A DNA stretch of 64,000 bases from Tardiphaga robiniae (GCF_001618955.1 NZ_LVYV01000055.1:1-64000), one strand, 5' to 3'. Numbered from the stretch's first letter, positions 37,001 to 45,460 are shown. The notes: a model not told the origin generated them from the sequence alone. Numbers and translations are program-made.

Positions 37001-37119
37001 AGCTTCGGATACTGACGGATCGGCAGGCTGGTCGCCGCCTTGAAGCCGATCAACAGGATCAGCAGGCTGACGACCAGCGCCAGCACCGGGCGCTTGATAA
37101 AGATATCCGTGAACACCAT
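34030..37119 (-). CDS. Multidrug RND efflux permease (HAE1 family)
   Basis: A 1029-residue inner-membrane pump of the AcrB/MexB/MexF type with 12 helices and two large periplasmic loops. The transmembrane proton-relay motif GLVVDDAIVVVEN keeps the paired Asp residues in helix 4. Other family marks are FIKRPVLALVVSLLILLIG at the N-terminus, QYPKLSNTVITVTTVYPGA, and LVGLISKHGILMVEFAN in the second half. It exports drugs, dyes or plant phenolics with an adaptor and an outer-membrane channel. It is third in the operon tetR - adaptor - permease; no channel gene is included. Confidence 0.93.
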   Translation of the reverse strand: MVFTDIFIKRPVLALVVSLLILLIGFKAATSLPIRQYPKLSNTVITVTTVYPGASPDLMQGFITTPLEQAVAAAEGIDYMTSASTQGQSLISVYIKLNVDPNAALTEVLSKVNSVKYLIPREANDPVILKSTGSTTAVMYLGFSSDELSGSAISDYLTRAVQPILSTVDGVANAEILGGQTFAMRLWLDPLRMQGRGVSPDDVAAAIRANNFQAAAGQTKGYYIVSNVTANTDLQNVEQFKRMTVKAKDGGFVRMEDIATVELAAQSTDASVAFSGERAIFIGVQATPQGNPLNIVKGVRALFPELERNLPPSLKMKVAYDSTAFITSSINEVQSTLIEAVGIVIVVIFLFLASFRSVIIPVVTIPLSLVGVCSLMLMMGFSINLLTLLAMVLAIGLVVDDAIVVVENIHRHLEEGKSPVQASLEGAREIVGPVISMTITLAAVYAPIGFIGGLTGALFREFAFTLAGSVIVSGVIALTLSPMMCSILLKQEEPGWFAKKVDKVFGATTRWYGRQLDRSLDYRPITAMFAVVILGLVGFMYMNTSKELAPEEDQGILFAVTKAPKYANIDYADFYGDRMDEAFKKFPETDLRFIINGTNGPNNGIAGMLLKPWDERKRSSTQLKPLVQAELSKIEGVNAFAFNLPALPGGPGGLPIQMVIYSTNGFQSVYEEMVKLKDTARKSGLFIVSDSDLDFNQPVVRVSVDRSKANDLGITMASIGNTLSTLLGGNYTNRFNLEGRSYQVIPQVPRAMRLSQDSLANYYVPTATGQQVPLSTLVKVEMGTNPNALSHYNQLNSATFQAVPMPGVTVGQAVEFLEGAAKQLPAGFNHDYLADSRQYVQEGNQLAVAFGFALIIIFLVLAAQFESLRDPLVIMITVPMAILGALIPLFFGLATINIYTQVGLLTLVGLISKHGILMVEFANELQLKEGLDRRSAIEMAARVRLRPILMTTAAMVTGLLPLLTAAGAGAASRFSIGLVVVSGMMIGTLFTLFVLPAVYVAIATDHRASKETERAKQIADFDLEHTRTA

Positions 37120-37200
37120 TGCGGCGGCTCCGTCATCGGCATCGTCAGCTGGCCATCACAGGCCGAGCGACAATGCGAGAAAATTCATCCAGATGAACCG

Positions 37201-37229
37201 GGACGGACCGCGCATCGCGCGGCCCGTCC
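37201..37229. other. Intra-operon hairpin between adaptor and RND permease
   Basis: GGACGG-A-CCGCGC pairs with GCGCGG-C-CCGTCC around a 3-base loop, with one mismatch. It lies nine bases after the adaptor stop and 82 bases before the permease start. With no T-run it more likely stabilises or processes the mRNA, or attenuates translation, than terminates. Confidence 0.5.
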
Positions 37230-37237
37230 ATCGGGTC

Positions 37238-38434
37238 TTAGTTCAGCGGCGGCTGCGCCGGGATCTTCGGCAGCGGATCGGTCGAGATCGACACCAGCGC
37301 GCCGGACTGCAGCTTGAGCTGCCCGACGGCGACGACCCGATCGCCGGCCTTCACACCTTGCGTGATCACCGCGCGACCATCGAGACGATCGCCGGTGCGT
37401 ACGAAGGTGCGGACCGCCGTGAGTTCAGTCTTGCCGTCGTCGGTCTTCTTCTCGGTGATCAGATAGACCGAGTCACCGTACAGTGTGTAGTCAACCGCGG
37501 TTTCCGGCACGGTGATCACCGCTGGCTTGTCCGGCAGCACGACAGTCGTGGTCGCAAACATGCCCGGCTTCAGGATGCCCTCGGGATTCTGGATCGTCGC
37601 CTGCACGCGGATGTTGCGGGTGTCCGCGCTGATCTGCGGCTCGATCGTGGTCAGCTTGCCTTCGAAGGTCCGGCCCGGATAGGCGTCCACCTTGATGCGC
37701 ACGACCTGCCCGACCTGCAGCTTGCCGGAATCCTTTTCCGTCACCGTGAAGTTGGCATAGACGGCCGAGAGGTCCGTCAGCGTCACGATCTGCGTACCGG
37801 CAGTCAGATACTGGCCGACTTCCACACGACGCACGCCGAGCACGCCGTCGAACGGGGCGCGCACCAGCTTCTGCGAGATCACCGCTTCGGTCTTGGCGAT
37901 GCCAGCCTGCGCCTGGTCGAACGCCGCCTGCGCGGTATCGACCGTTGCCTGCGGACCGAACTGGCGGGACGCCAGCTGCTTGGCGCGATCGAGATTGAGC
38001 TGCGCCACGGTGGCCTGCGCCTTGAAGCTGGCGAGATCGCCCTGCTCCGGACCGTCGAACAATTGCAACAGCGGCTGGCCGGTCTTCACCGTCGCGCCTG
38101 CCGTGAACATGATGTCGGTGATGCGGCCATTGACGTCGGAGGTGACGTTGACCTGATGCACGGCGGCGAGATCGCCGACGGCGCTGATCAGGTTGGGCAC
38201 CACTTCGGACTTCGTCTCGGCGATGCTCACCGCAGTCGGCGGCGGCTTCATGGTGGCGAAGAACTGCTTGATCATGTGGGCGCGGAACGCGTTGAAGCCC
38301 ACGAGGCCGCCCACCAGGATCGCCAGCAGAATGCCGACGATGATGAACCAACGTACCATCCGCGGACGCGGACGGGGCTTCTCGACAGTCGCACGCGGCG
38401 CCGTAGTGCTGTTGGGTTCGGTCGTGAGTGTCAT
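37238..38434 (-). CDS. RND efflux periplasmic adaptor (MexE/AcrA-like)
   Basis: A 398-residue membrane fusion protein with one N-terminal membrane helix (about 26-47). It has the half-lipoyl motifs (VNVTSDVNGRITDIMFTAGA; LVRAPFDGVLGVRRVEVGQY), a helical hairpin (about 120-180), and a C-terminal beta-barrel/MP domain. It joins the RND permease to the outer-membrane channel. The start is one base after the TetR stop, so the repressor and pump are co-transcribed. Confidence 0.92.
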   Translation of the reverse strand: MTLTTEPNSTTAPRATVEKPRPRPRMVRWFIIVGILLAILVGGLVGFNAFRAHMIKQFFATMKPPPTAVSIAETKSEVVPNLISAVGDLAAVHQVNVTSDVNGRITDIMFTAGATVKTGQPLLQLFDGPEQGDLASFKAQATVAQLNLDRAKQLASRQFGPQATVDTAQAAFDQAQAGIAKTEAVISQKLVRAPFDGVLGVRRVEVGQYLTAGTQIVTLTDLSAVYANFTVTEKDSGKLQVGQVVRIKVDAYPGRTFEGKLTTIEPQISADTRNIRVQATIQNPEGILKPGMFATTTVVLPDKPAVITVPETAVDYTLYGDSVYLITEKKTDDGKTELTAVRTFVRTGDRLDGRAVITQGVKAGDRVVAVGQLKLQSGALVSISTDPLPKIPAQPPLN

Positions 38435-38435
38435 G

Positions 38436-39143
38436 TCATGCGCTTTCTGTCGTAGTCGCTGGCATCAGGTCCGGCGGAAGCTCGCGATCGATATATGTCG
38501 CGATCGCCGTGTCTTTCAGTCCGATTCCGCGGAGAATAAATTCGCAAAGTTGCCGCTCGTTATCGGCGGTGCTGGCATAAGGCAAACAGGGAACTGAGGG
38601 AAGGCGCGATAATGCCGCCATCATCGCGGTGTGGTGCGCGAACCAGAAAAGACCCATCGGCTCTTTTCCGATGCGGACCGCATCACCCGTCCCGACAGCG
38701 TGCTCCAGCGACGCCATAAAGGTCGGGCCAATCAGTTCGCCGATCTTGTCGAACAGCAGCCGGGCGAATTCGCCATCCTGCAACTGGCTGATCACCATCA
38801 ACCGCAGGCGCTGCGCCTCTTCATGATCGGGATCGGGATCGCGCGGAATGTCGAGGAAGTGCCCGACCATGCCGCGAATCAGAATCACCAGCGTCTCGGT
38901 CGACGGCGGCAGACCGAGCAGCTTGTTCAGTCCGGGGTCGGCTTCGCATTCCTCCGCCAGGATCTCGGCATAGAGCGCCGACTTGGTCGGGAAGTGCTTG
39001 AACAGCAGGCCTTCCGAAATCGACGCCGCAGCCGCCACGCTTTTGGTCGTGGTGCCGGCAAATCCATTGCGCGCAAAGCATCGCTTCGCCGCGCTGAGGA
39101 TCAGCTCGCGCCTGAGGTCATGGGTCATTCGAAGTGTGCTCAT
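38436..39143 (-). CDS. TetR-family repressor of the RND pump
   Basis: About 235 residues. The N-terminal helix-turn-helix (FARNGFAGTTTKSVAAAASISEGLLFKHFPTKSALY) is typical TetR; the C-terminal ligand-binding domain is variable. It heads the operon with adaptor and permease, and a perfect inverted repeat lies just upstream, so it most likely represses its own operon and is released by pump substrates. The ATG at 39143 is chosen; GTG at 39161 (which overlaps the operator) and a Met five codons later are alternatives, and none has a clear ribosome binding site. Confidence 0.9.
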   Translation of the reverse strand: MSTLRMTHDLRRELILSAAKRCFARNGFAGTTTKSVAAAASISEGLLFKHFPTKSALYAEILAEECEADPGLNKLLGLPPSTETLVILIRGMVGHFLDIPRDPDPDHEEAQRLRLMVISQLQDGEFARLLFDKIGELIGPTFMASLEHAVGTGDAVRIGKEPMGLFWFAHHTAMMAALSRLPSVPCLPYASTADNERQLCEFILRGIGLKDTAIATYIDRELPPDLMPATTTESA

Positions 39144-39149
39144 AGCGTC

Positions 39150-39165
39150 GTGAGTAAGCACTCAC
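39150..39165. promoter_or_regulatory. Probable TetR operator
   Basis: GTGAGT-AAGC-ACTCAC is a perfect 6+6 inverted repeat spaced by four bases, seven bases upstream of the chosen tetR start. Its position and symmetry match operators by which TetR-type repressors of RND pumps control their own operons. Confidence 0.7.
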
Positions 39166-39191
39166 CCAAGTTTCTGTCAACAAAATGGTGC

Positions 39192-39660
39192 GCCGCGTCA
39201 GGAGAATGACTGCAGGTGGTATCGGCCCGCCACAGTGTTGCATTCTCGCGACGCCGGAGCGCCCGAGCTATGCGGTTCCCCTCAATATGAGGGGTGGCGG
39301 CGCGCCGTAAGGCGCAAAGGGTGGTTTCTGTCGCGATCCGCTCCACCGGAACGCCGGTAAGCTGCAACCGCGCAACGCCTCACGGCGCGCCACACCGCAG
39401 ACAAGTTTACGCAGTCTGCGACTGCTATGGGCGATTTCTGTCCCTGGGGCCGCGCTTCCTGGGACGTGGCCTCTGCAGGTTTCCCGCTTTGGCCTGTCCC
39501 AGTCCAGCCGTTTCCGGCAGAGCCCCGTAGTGGGCCCGGACGGCTACCCAGGGCCTCCCGAGTGCGCGAGGGAACGTCTCCCTCATGCCCGCAGGCGCCG
39601 CATCCTTGTTCCACTTAAAGACGCCTCTAGAAGCGCCCCTCATGAACAGGATGGACGGAG
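39192..39660. other. Conserved-looking non-coding block, possible dispersed repeat
   Basis: About 470 bases with no convincing gene. Open frames on both strands give Arg/Pro/Gly/Ser-rich translations without ribosome binding sites. The text is full of short inverted and direct motifs. From memory, near-identical blocks occur many times in Bradyrhizobium-type genomes, often mis-annotated as small hypothetical proteins. This needs a BLASTN check. It is followed by a second, clearly palindromic element at 39730-39896. Confidence 0.4.
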
Positions 39661-39729
39661 GATAATCCTTCTAGGTATATTATCAATGTCAAATAGGAAA
39701 AAATGTTTTGGATGCTTTGGTCCCAAACT

Positions 39730-39896
39730 GTCATTCCGGGGCGGGACCGGCGCCGAAGGCGACGGGACCGAGCCTCAGCCACTCCACTTGGAGTGGCGGG
39801 GAATCCCGACATGGGAGTCTTTAACCGCGCCAAACACGTCGGGCTTCCGGGGTCGTGCTCTGCCGGCTTCGCCGGCGACGCGCGCCCCGGAATGAC
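39730..39896. repeat. Intergenic element with terminal inverted repeats
   Basis: The element begins GTCATTCCGGGGCG and ends CGCCCCGGAATGAC, a perfect 14-base terminal inverted repeat. Internal hairpins include CCACTCC/GGAGTGG and GCCGGC-TTC-GCCGGC. The tips match those of the element at 294-383, so both may belong to one family of small non-autonomous palindromes. It ends 11 bases before the stop of the first gene of the catabolic operon and could help terminate that transcript. Confidence 0.75.
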
Positions 39897-39907
39897 GAGT
39901 TTGACTG

Positions 39908-40771
39908 TTACACCACCGTCTTGTGCCGCTCGATACAAGTGGCCAGCACCTCGTCCATCGACTTGCTCCACCAGTTCTCCGAGAAGATCTCGATCTCGCA
40001 ATAACCGGCAAATCCCTGCGCTTCCACGGCAGTACGCGCACTGCGGATGTCGATGACGCCGTCGCCCATCATGCCGCGGTCGTTGAGGATGTCCTTGGTC
40101 GGCACCAGCCAGTCGCAGACGTGAAATGCGAGCAGACGATCCTGCCCTGCCCGCGCGATCTGGGCATGCAGCTCCGGGTCCCACCAGATGTGATAGACGT
40201 CGAGGGCGACGCCGAGCATGCCGGTGCGGTTGGGATCGAGACGGTCGCAGATGTCGAGCGCCTGTTCGGTGGTGTTCACGCAGGCGCGGTCGGCGGCGTA
40301 AGCCGGATGCAGCGGCTCGATCGCCAGTGGCATCTTCGCCTGCCTGGCGTATTCCATCATCTCGGCGATGCCGTCATCGACCTGCGCGCGCGCATTGATG
40401 ATGTTCTTCGACGGCGCAGAGCCCGGCCGCGAATATTGCGGCAACCCGCCGACCACGAGCACGATACACGGCGAGCCCAATGCCACCGCTTCATCGACGC
40501 AGCGCTTGTTGTCGTCGCGCTGCAGCTGGCGATGGGCTTCGTCGGAGACGAACATGCCGCCGCGGCAATAGCCGGACAGTTCGAGGTCATGGTCCTTCAC
40601 GGCCTTGACGGCCTTGTCGAGACCGACATGGGCGACCTGATCGCGCCACGGGCTGACGCCGCGAATCTTGTGACGGGCACAGGCTTCCGCGATGGCAACG
40701 AAGTCACCCTGCTTGCGGACGGTGGCCGTGTTCAGCGACAGCCAGCGATGGTCGTTCGAGAAATCACGCAT
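39908..40771 (-). CDS. Sugar phosphate isomerase/epimerase (xylose-isomerase-like TIM barrel)
   Basis: A 287-residue AP-endonuclease-2/xylose-isomerase-like barrel. Metal-ligand-type residues of the family are visible: Glu in PLAIEPLHP, Asp in VALDVYHIWWDP, His in LAFHVCDW and Glu near the C-terminus in CEIEIFSENWW. Members isomerise or epimerise keto-sugars, or act as sugar dehydratases; the actual reaction is unknown. It is the last gene of a tight minus-strand operon, starting one base after the stop of the DUF993 gene. Confidence 0.85.
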   Translation of the reverse strand: MRDFSNDHRWLSLNTATVRKQGDFVAIAEACARHKIRGVSPWRDQVAHVGLDKAVKAVKDHDLELSGYCRGGMFVSDEAHRQLQRDDNKRCVDEAVALGSPCIVLVVGGLPQYSRPGSAPSKNIINARAQVDDGIAEMMEYARQAKMPLAIEPLHPAYAADRACVNTTEQALDICDRLDPNRTGMLGVALDVYHIWWDPELHAQIARAGQDRLLAFHVCDWLVPTKDILNDRGMMGDGVIDIRSARTAVEAQGFAGYCEIEIFSENWWSKSMDEVLATCIERHKTVV

Positions 40772-40772
40772 C

Positions 40773-41972
40773 TCAGGCTTCGATCCCGCGCGTGGCCATG
40801 ATCGCCTTCATGCGCTGCGTCGCCAGTTCAGGATTGGCGAGCAGGCCTGCCTTGTCGGCGAGACGGAACAGTTCGGCGAGATGCTGGGTCGAGCGCGTGC
40901 TCTCCTGCCCGCCGATCATGGTGAAGTGATCCTGATGACCGTTGAGATAGGCCATGAATACGATCCCCGTTTTGTAGAACCGCGTCGGCGCCTTGAAGAT
41001 GTGACGCGACAGCGGCACCGTGGGACCAAGCACGTCGTGGAAGCCGGCCTCGTCGCCTGCCGCCAGACGCGACAGCGCATAGGATGCCGCCGGCGCAATG
41101 GCGTCAAAGATGCCGAGCAGCGCATGCGAGAAGCCCTTGTCGTCGCCGGCGATCAGCTCGGCATAGTTGAAGTCGTCGCCGGTATACATCTTGACCTTGG
41201 GATCAAGGCGACGACGCATGTCGATCTCGCGCTGCGCATCGAGCAGCGAGACCTTGACGCCGTCGACCTTGGCGGCGTTGCGGTTAATGACGTCGACCGC
41301 GATGTCCATCGCGGTGTCCAGGCTCGGCGTGCCCCAGTAATTCGCCAGCGCCGGATCGAACATGTCGCCGAGCCAGTGGATGATAACGGGCTGCGCCGAC
41401 TGCGACAGAATGCGGTCATAGACGCGGCCGTAATCCTCGGTGCTCTTGCCGAGCTTGGCGAGTGCACGCGACGCCATCAGGATGATGCGGCCGCCGACCT
41501 TCTCGATCGCTTCGAACTGCTGTTCATAGGCCTTGATCACGTCGTCGATCGACCTGGCATCTTCCACCGCAAGGTGATCGGTGCCGGCACCCGAGAACAC
41601 CAGCGCGCCGCGCGGCTTCGCCGCCGCGACGGAGCGCGTGATGAGTTCGAGCGAGGTCGGCCAGTCCATGCCCATGCCGCGCTGCGCGGTGTCCATCGCT
41701 TCTGCGACCCCTAGACCGAGATCCCAGACGTGTTCACGAAATGCGATGGTGCGATCCCAATCGATGGTCTGATTGAGCCACGGGTCGCATTCCGCCAGCG
41801 GATCGGCGACGATATGCGCCGCCGAGAAGGCGATGCGATTCAGCGTGCCTTCCAGCTTGGCCGGAAACGTGCGCGACGCCGCGAGACGATAGGTCTCGAT
41901 CGAACGATCGGGTTTCGGCAGCTTGAGCGACAGCGTTGAGCCGGTGGACGTGGGCATGACTGGCTTGTTCAT
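40773..41972 (-). CDS. Dihydrodipicolinate-synthase-like protein (DUF993)
   Basis: About 399 residues forming an aldolase-type TIM barrel. It matches the DUF993 group, distant relatives of DapA. Recognisable parts are IAFSAAHIVADP, GRIILMASRALAKLG, VIIHWLGDMFDP and KVKMYTGDDFNYAELI, where a Schiff-base Lys would be expected in the KVKM region. DapA-fold enzymes cleave or dehydrate 2-keto acids, so this is a candidate aldolase or dehydratase step for the operon. The start follows GAGGTTCGTC; 23 further codons are open but run into the upstream gene. It begins eight bases after the Gfo/Idh/MocA stop. Confidence 0.8.
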   Translation of the reverse strand: MNKPVMPTSTGSTLSLKLPKPDRSIETYRLAASRTFPAKLEGTLNRIAFSAAHIVADPLAECDPWLNQTIDWDRTIAFREHVWDLGLGVAEAMDTAQRGMGMDWPTSLELITRSVAAAKPRGALVFSGAGTDHLAVEDARSIDDVIKAYEQQFEAIEKVGGRIILMASRALAKLGKSTEDYGRVYDRILSQSAQPVIIHWLGDMFDPALANYWGTPSLDTAMDIAVDVINRNAAKVDGVKVSLLDAQREIDMRRRLDPKVKMYTGDDFNYAELIAGDDKGFSHALLGIFDAIAPAASYALSRLAAGDEAGFHDVLGPTVPLSRHIFKAPTRFYKTGIVFMAYLNGHQDHFTMIGGQESTRSTQHLAELFRLADKAGLLANPELATQRMKAIMATRGIEA

Positions 41973-41980
41973 GACGAACC

Positions 41981-43132
41981 TCAGACCTTGAGCGTGGGAA
42001 CGTCGATCCAGCGACGCTCCTTCCAGCTTTCCAGCGCGCATTCGACAAGCTGCACGCCCTTGGCACCTTCGAGCAGCGTGTACTTGTACGGCGCGTCCTC
42101 ACAGACATGACGGATGAACATTTCCCACTGCTCCTTGAAGCCGTTGTCATAGACGGCGTTGTCCGGAACTTTCTGCCAGTCGGCATAGAAATCGTGGGTG
42201 CGCTTCTCGTCGGGATTCCACACCGGACGCGGCGTCGCCTGACGGGCCTGGATCATGCACTCGGTGAGGCCGGCGACGGCCGAACCGTTGGTGCCATCGA
42301 CCTGGAAAGTCACGAGGTCATCGCGATAGACGCGCGTGGCCCAGGACATGTTCATATGGGCAATGACGCCGCCCTTCAGCTTGAAGGTCGCATAGGCCGA
42401 GTCGTCAGCAGTGGCGGTGTACTTCTTGCCCTGCTCGTCCCAGCGCGCCGGGATATCGGTGGTGCCCAGGCAGGTCAGGCTCTCGACTTCGCCGAACAGG
42501 TTGTCGAGCACGTAACGCCAGTGGCAGACCATGTCGAGGATCATGCCGCCGCCATCTTCGGCGCGGTAGTTCCAGGATGGACGCTGGGCTTCCTGCCAAT
42601 CGCCTTCGAACACCCAGTAGCCGAACTCGCCGCGCACCGAGAGCATCTTGCCGAAGAAACCGCTGTCGCGCAGCATCGCCAGCTTCTTCAGGCCGGGCAG
42701 GAACAGCTTGTCCTGCACCGTGCCGTGCTTGAGGCCCTTGGCGTTGGCCTTCTTGATGACATCGAGGGCGGCTTCGAGATTGGTGGCGATCGGCTTCTCG
42801 CAATAGATGTGCTTGCCCGCCTCGATGGCGCGGTTGAGCAGACCCGGACGCGCCTGCGTCGTCGCCGCGTCGAAGAAGATGCTGTCGTTCTTGTCGGCGA
42901 ACGCCTTGTCGAGATCGGTGGTCCAGCGCTCGATGCCATACTTCTTGGCGAGGCCTTCGATCTTCTCGGCATTGCGGCCGACCAGGATCGGATCCGGCAT
43001 CATGCGGTCGCCGTTCTTCAGGGTCACGCCGCCCTGCGCACGGATCGCAACGATCGAGCGCACGAGATGCTGGTTGAGACCCATACGGCCGGTGATGCCG
43101 TTCATGATGATGCCGAGGCGGTGGACAGCCAT
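41981..43132 (-). CDS. Gfo/Idh/MocA-family sugar dehydrogenase
   Basis: A 383-residue NAD(P)-dependent oxidoreductase. The Rossmann domain starts LGIIMNGITGRMGLNQH, a slight departure from the usual GxGxxG. The family's catalytic Lys lies in YCEKPIATN (EKP motif). The C-terminal domain has GGGMILDMVCHWRYV, corresponding to the substrate-binding D-x-x-x-H pattern. It likely oxidises a hydroxyl of a cyclic sugar or inositol, or reduces a keto-sugar. It lies between the enolase-superfamily gene (two-base gap) and DUF993 (eight-base gap). Confidence 0.88.
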   Translation of the reverse strand: MAVHRLGIIMNGITGRMGLNQHLVRSIVAIRAQGGVTLKNGDRMMPDPILVGRNAEKIEGLAKKYGIERWTTDLDKAFADKNDSIFFDAATTQARPGLLNRAIEAGKHIYCEKPIATNLEAALDVIKKANAKGLKHGTVQDKLFLPGLKKLAMLRDSGFFGKMLSVRGEFGYWVFEGDWQEAQRPSWNYRAEDGGGMILDMVCHWRYVLDNLFGEVESLTCLGTTDIPARWDEQGKKYTATADDSAYATFKLKGGVIAHMNMSWATRVYRDDLVTFQVDGTNGSAVAGLTECMIQARQATPRPVWNPDEKRTHDFYADWQKVPDNAVYDNGFKEQWEMFIRHVCEDAPYKYTLLEGAKGVQLVECALESWKERRWIDVPTLKV

Positions 43133-43134
43133 AG

Positions 43135-44553
43135 TCAGGACTCCTGGAGGACTTTAGTTTGGGAACTATCGGATGAAGCGAGCTGGAGCGGCGCCAGCGC
43201 CGACCAGTCCGGATGTGCGCCGGATGCAAATCCGGCAGAGGTCAGCGATCCCGTGAGGAGATCGCCGTCGTGAATCGACAGACGGATGATGTCGCCATCG
43301 CGGCGGTAGAGATCGGGATGGGCATTCAGGAATGCCTCGGCCTCCTCCGCTAGTGCAGTGCCGAAACCATCGACGTAGTGATGGCCGTTGCGCTCGGCAT
43401 GGGTGACGCCAATCAGCGCACCAAGCGCCAGATCCTGCTGCACCCCGAGCCCGGCCTGGCAGGTGAGATCCTCGCCGGTGATGAAATGGTCGACACCCTG
43501 CGCGCTCCACGCGGCAGCACGGGTCGCATTCGCGATCGACTTGTAGAAGCCCTTGCAGGATTTCGAGGAAATGCCGCGATAGCCCAGCGCCTTGGCGGCG
43601 GGGAATGCGTCCCAGCTGTCGTCGGCTTCGTCGATGATGAAATTGCGCGACGACAAATTGCCGAGCGGCGACTCGCGCGTGATGTCGCGCGGCATCGGCT
43701 GTTCGATGTAAAGTAGCTTGGATGCAATCGGCGCCAGTGCGCTGTCATTGTCGAGGCGATCGACCAGCGCGGTGAGCGCGTTGAGATCGGCATATTGCTC
43801 GTTGGCGTCGAGCGTCACCTGATAATCGTAAGGCAGCGTCGTCAGCGCGTTGCCGATCCGGGTCAAACGTGCGGCGTCTGCCGCAGGATCGCCGTTCATC
43901 TTGAGCTTGAAGTATCGTGCGCCGCTATTCTCACGGGGGTCAGCGACGCCGCCCTCACCTTCGATGGCGTCGTCGAGGCCAACGGTGTGGCGCAGCGCGA
44001 CGCGCTCAAGCCGGTGACGGCTGGCCAGGAACGTCGCGATGTCGTCGGCGCCGAGATCGGGAGCAAGACGCGCCGTGAGACCAGCAACATTGGCGCTCAT
44101 GCCGTCGAAGAAATTCAGATTGAGACCACGCAGCAGTGCGTCGAGCACAGCCTTGTCGATTTCCGCCGGACCGAAGCTTGCAGCCAGCGGTGGAATGTCC
44201 AGTTCGGCGCAGGCCGTCATCTGGTCGCCCATGCAGGCGGCATGCAGACCGAAGGCCGAGATGAAGCCCGATTGCGCGCGGTAAAGATCACTGGCGATTG
44301 CGAGTGACTGCCGAAGTTCGTTCACCGTATCATCGATGGCCAGATGCGGCCGCTTGTCGAACCACTTCGGCACCATCAGCTCGGCTGAGGCGCCGACGAA
44401 CACGCCCTTGCCTTCGACCTCAAGCTCGACCCGCACGAAAGCCTGCGGCGCTGCACTGACCGTCACAGCGCCAAAGCGAAACGGCCGCACGAACGCGACG
44501 TGGCGCTCGAACAGCGTAATGTCTCGCAAGGCGATCCGTGCCGACATGGACAT
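43135..44553 (-). CDS. Enolase-superfamily enzyme (mandelate racemase/MLE type)
   Basis: A 472-residue protein with the enolase superfamily layout. A Lys-x-Lys pair (YFKLKMNGD, Lys216/218) is followed by metal ligands Asp249 (TLDANEQ), Glu284 (YIEQPMP) and Asp308/Glu309 (IIDEADD), and a second-barrel-side Lys331 (SSKSCKG). These residues support removal of a proton alpha to a carboxylate, typically sugar-acid dehydration or racemisation. The protein is longer than classic members because of an enlarged N-terminal capping domain and a C-terminal tail. Its start lies five bases after the ABC ATPase stop, placing it in the transporter operon. Confidence 0.85.
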   Translation of the reverse strand: MSMSARIALRDITLFERHVAFVRPFRFGAVTVSAAPQAFVRVELEVEGKGVFVGASAELMVPKWFDKRPHLAIDDTVNELRQSLAIASDLYRAQSGFISAFGLHAACMGDQMTACAELDIPPLAASFGPAEIDKAVLDALLRGLNLNFFDGMSANVAGLTARLAPDLGADDIATFLASRHRLERVALRHTVGLDDAIEGEGGVADPRENSGARYFKLKMNGDPAADAARLTRIGNALTTLPYDYQVTLDANEQYADLNALTALVDRLDNDSALAPIASKLLYIEQPMPRDITRESPLGNLSSRNFIIDEADDSWDAFPAAKALGYRGISSKSCKGFYKSIANATRAAAWSAQGVDHFITGEDLTCQAGLGVQQDLALGALIGVTHAERNGHHYVDGFGTALAEEAEAFLNAHPDLYRRDGDIIRLSIHDGDLLTGSLTSAGFASGAHPDWSALAPLQLASSDSSQTKVLQES

Positions 44554-44558
44554 GGGCC

Positions 44559-45410
44559 TTAGTCCAGCGTGCTGTTGGTCATGAAGTGCTTGCGAATGCG
44601 CGCGACCAGATCGGTGAAGATCGGGTTCGACATCGCATCGAGCGTGCGCTCGCGGCCGAGCGGCACGTCATAGATCGCGGCAATGCCGCCGGGGCGCTCG
44701 GTCATGACCAGCACCTTGTCGGCGAGGAACACCGCTTCCGGAATCGAATGGGTGATCAAAAGAATCGTCTTGCCGGTGGTGCGCTGGATGCGCGACAGCT
44801 CGACATTCATCTTCTCGCGCGTCATGGCGTCGAGCGCGCCGAACGGCTCATCCATCATCATGATCTTGGGATCGTGCACGAGCGCGCGGCAGATCGAGGC
44901 GCGCTGTTGCATACCGCCGGAGAGCTGCCACGGCAGCTTCTTCTCGAAGCCTTCGAGGCCGACCATTTTCAGCAGCTGCTTGGCGCGGTCCATATACTGC
45001 GCGCGCGGCAGGTTCTTCATATCGATCGGCATCAACACGTTATTGATGATGTTCCGCCACGGCAGCAGCAGCGCGTTCTGGAACACAATGCCGACATCGC
45101 CATGGGGCTCGGTGACCTTGTTACCGTCGACGTGGATTTCACCGGATGTCGGCGCGAGAAGGCCCGAGATCAGTTTGAGCAGTGTGGACTTGCCGCAGCC
45201 GGATGGACCGACCACGACAAAGAACTCGCCGTCATTGATGTGGAAGTCCAGGGGACGCAGCGACTGCACTTGGCCGTCGCCGGTCCCATAGGTCTTGGAG
45301 ACGCCGGAGAGATTGATCCCCGACGCCTTCGATGGTGTGGACTGCTCGGATACGACGCGAAGATGCGCACTCGGTTGATCGACGCTCATGGTCCTCATCG
45401 CTGCAGTCAT
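44559..45410 (-). CDS. ABC transporter ATPase (nitrate/sulfonate/taurine type)
   Basis: A 283-residue ATP-binding subunit. Walker A is GPSGCGKS (68-75), the Q-loop Gln111, the signature LSGGMQQR (163-170), Walker B IMMMDEP with its Glu at 188, and the H-loop LLITHSIPEA. The pattern is that of the SsuB/TauB/NrtD group rather than of sugar importers. The first 30 residues are an extension before the ATPase core, and Met8 is an alternative start. It works with the permease and binding protein upstream in the same operon. Confidence 0.93.
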   Translation of the reverse strand: MTAAMRTMSVDQPSAHLRVVSEQSTPSKASGINLSGVSKTYGTGDGQVQSLRPLDFHINDGEFFVVVGPSGCGKSTLLKLISGLLAPTSGEIHVDGNKVTEPHGDVGIVFQNALLLPWRNIINNVLMPIDMKNLPRAQYMDRAKQLLKMVGLEGFEKKLPWQLSGGMQQRASICRALVHDPKIMMMDEPFGALDAMTREKMNVELSRIQRTTGKTILLITHSIPEAVFLADKVLVMTERPGGIAAIYDVPLGRERTLDAMSNPIFTDLVARIRKHFMTNSTLD

Positions 45411-45460
45411 TACGGCTGGTCCTGTTGATTTCGTCAGTTCAGTCGAGATAACCGGGCCGG

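Noticed and set aside
37040-38455. 471-codon plus-strand open frame over the adaptor gene
   Set aside because: Antisense to a clear membrane fusion protein; low-complexity translation.
44538-45428. 296-codon plus-strand frame over the ABC ATPase
   Set aside because: Antisense to a complete Walker A/B ATPase; no domain content.
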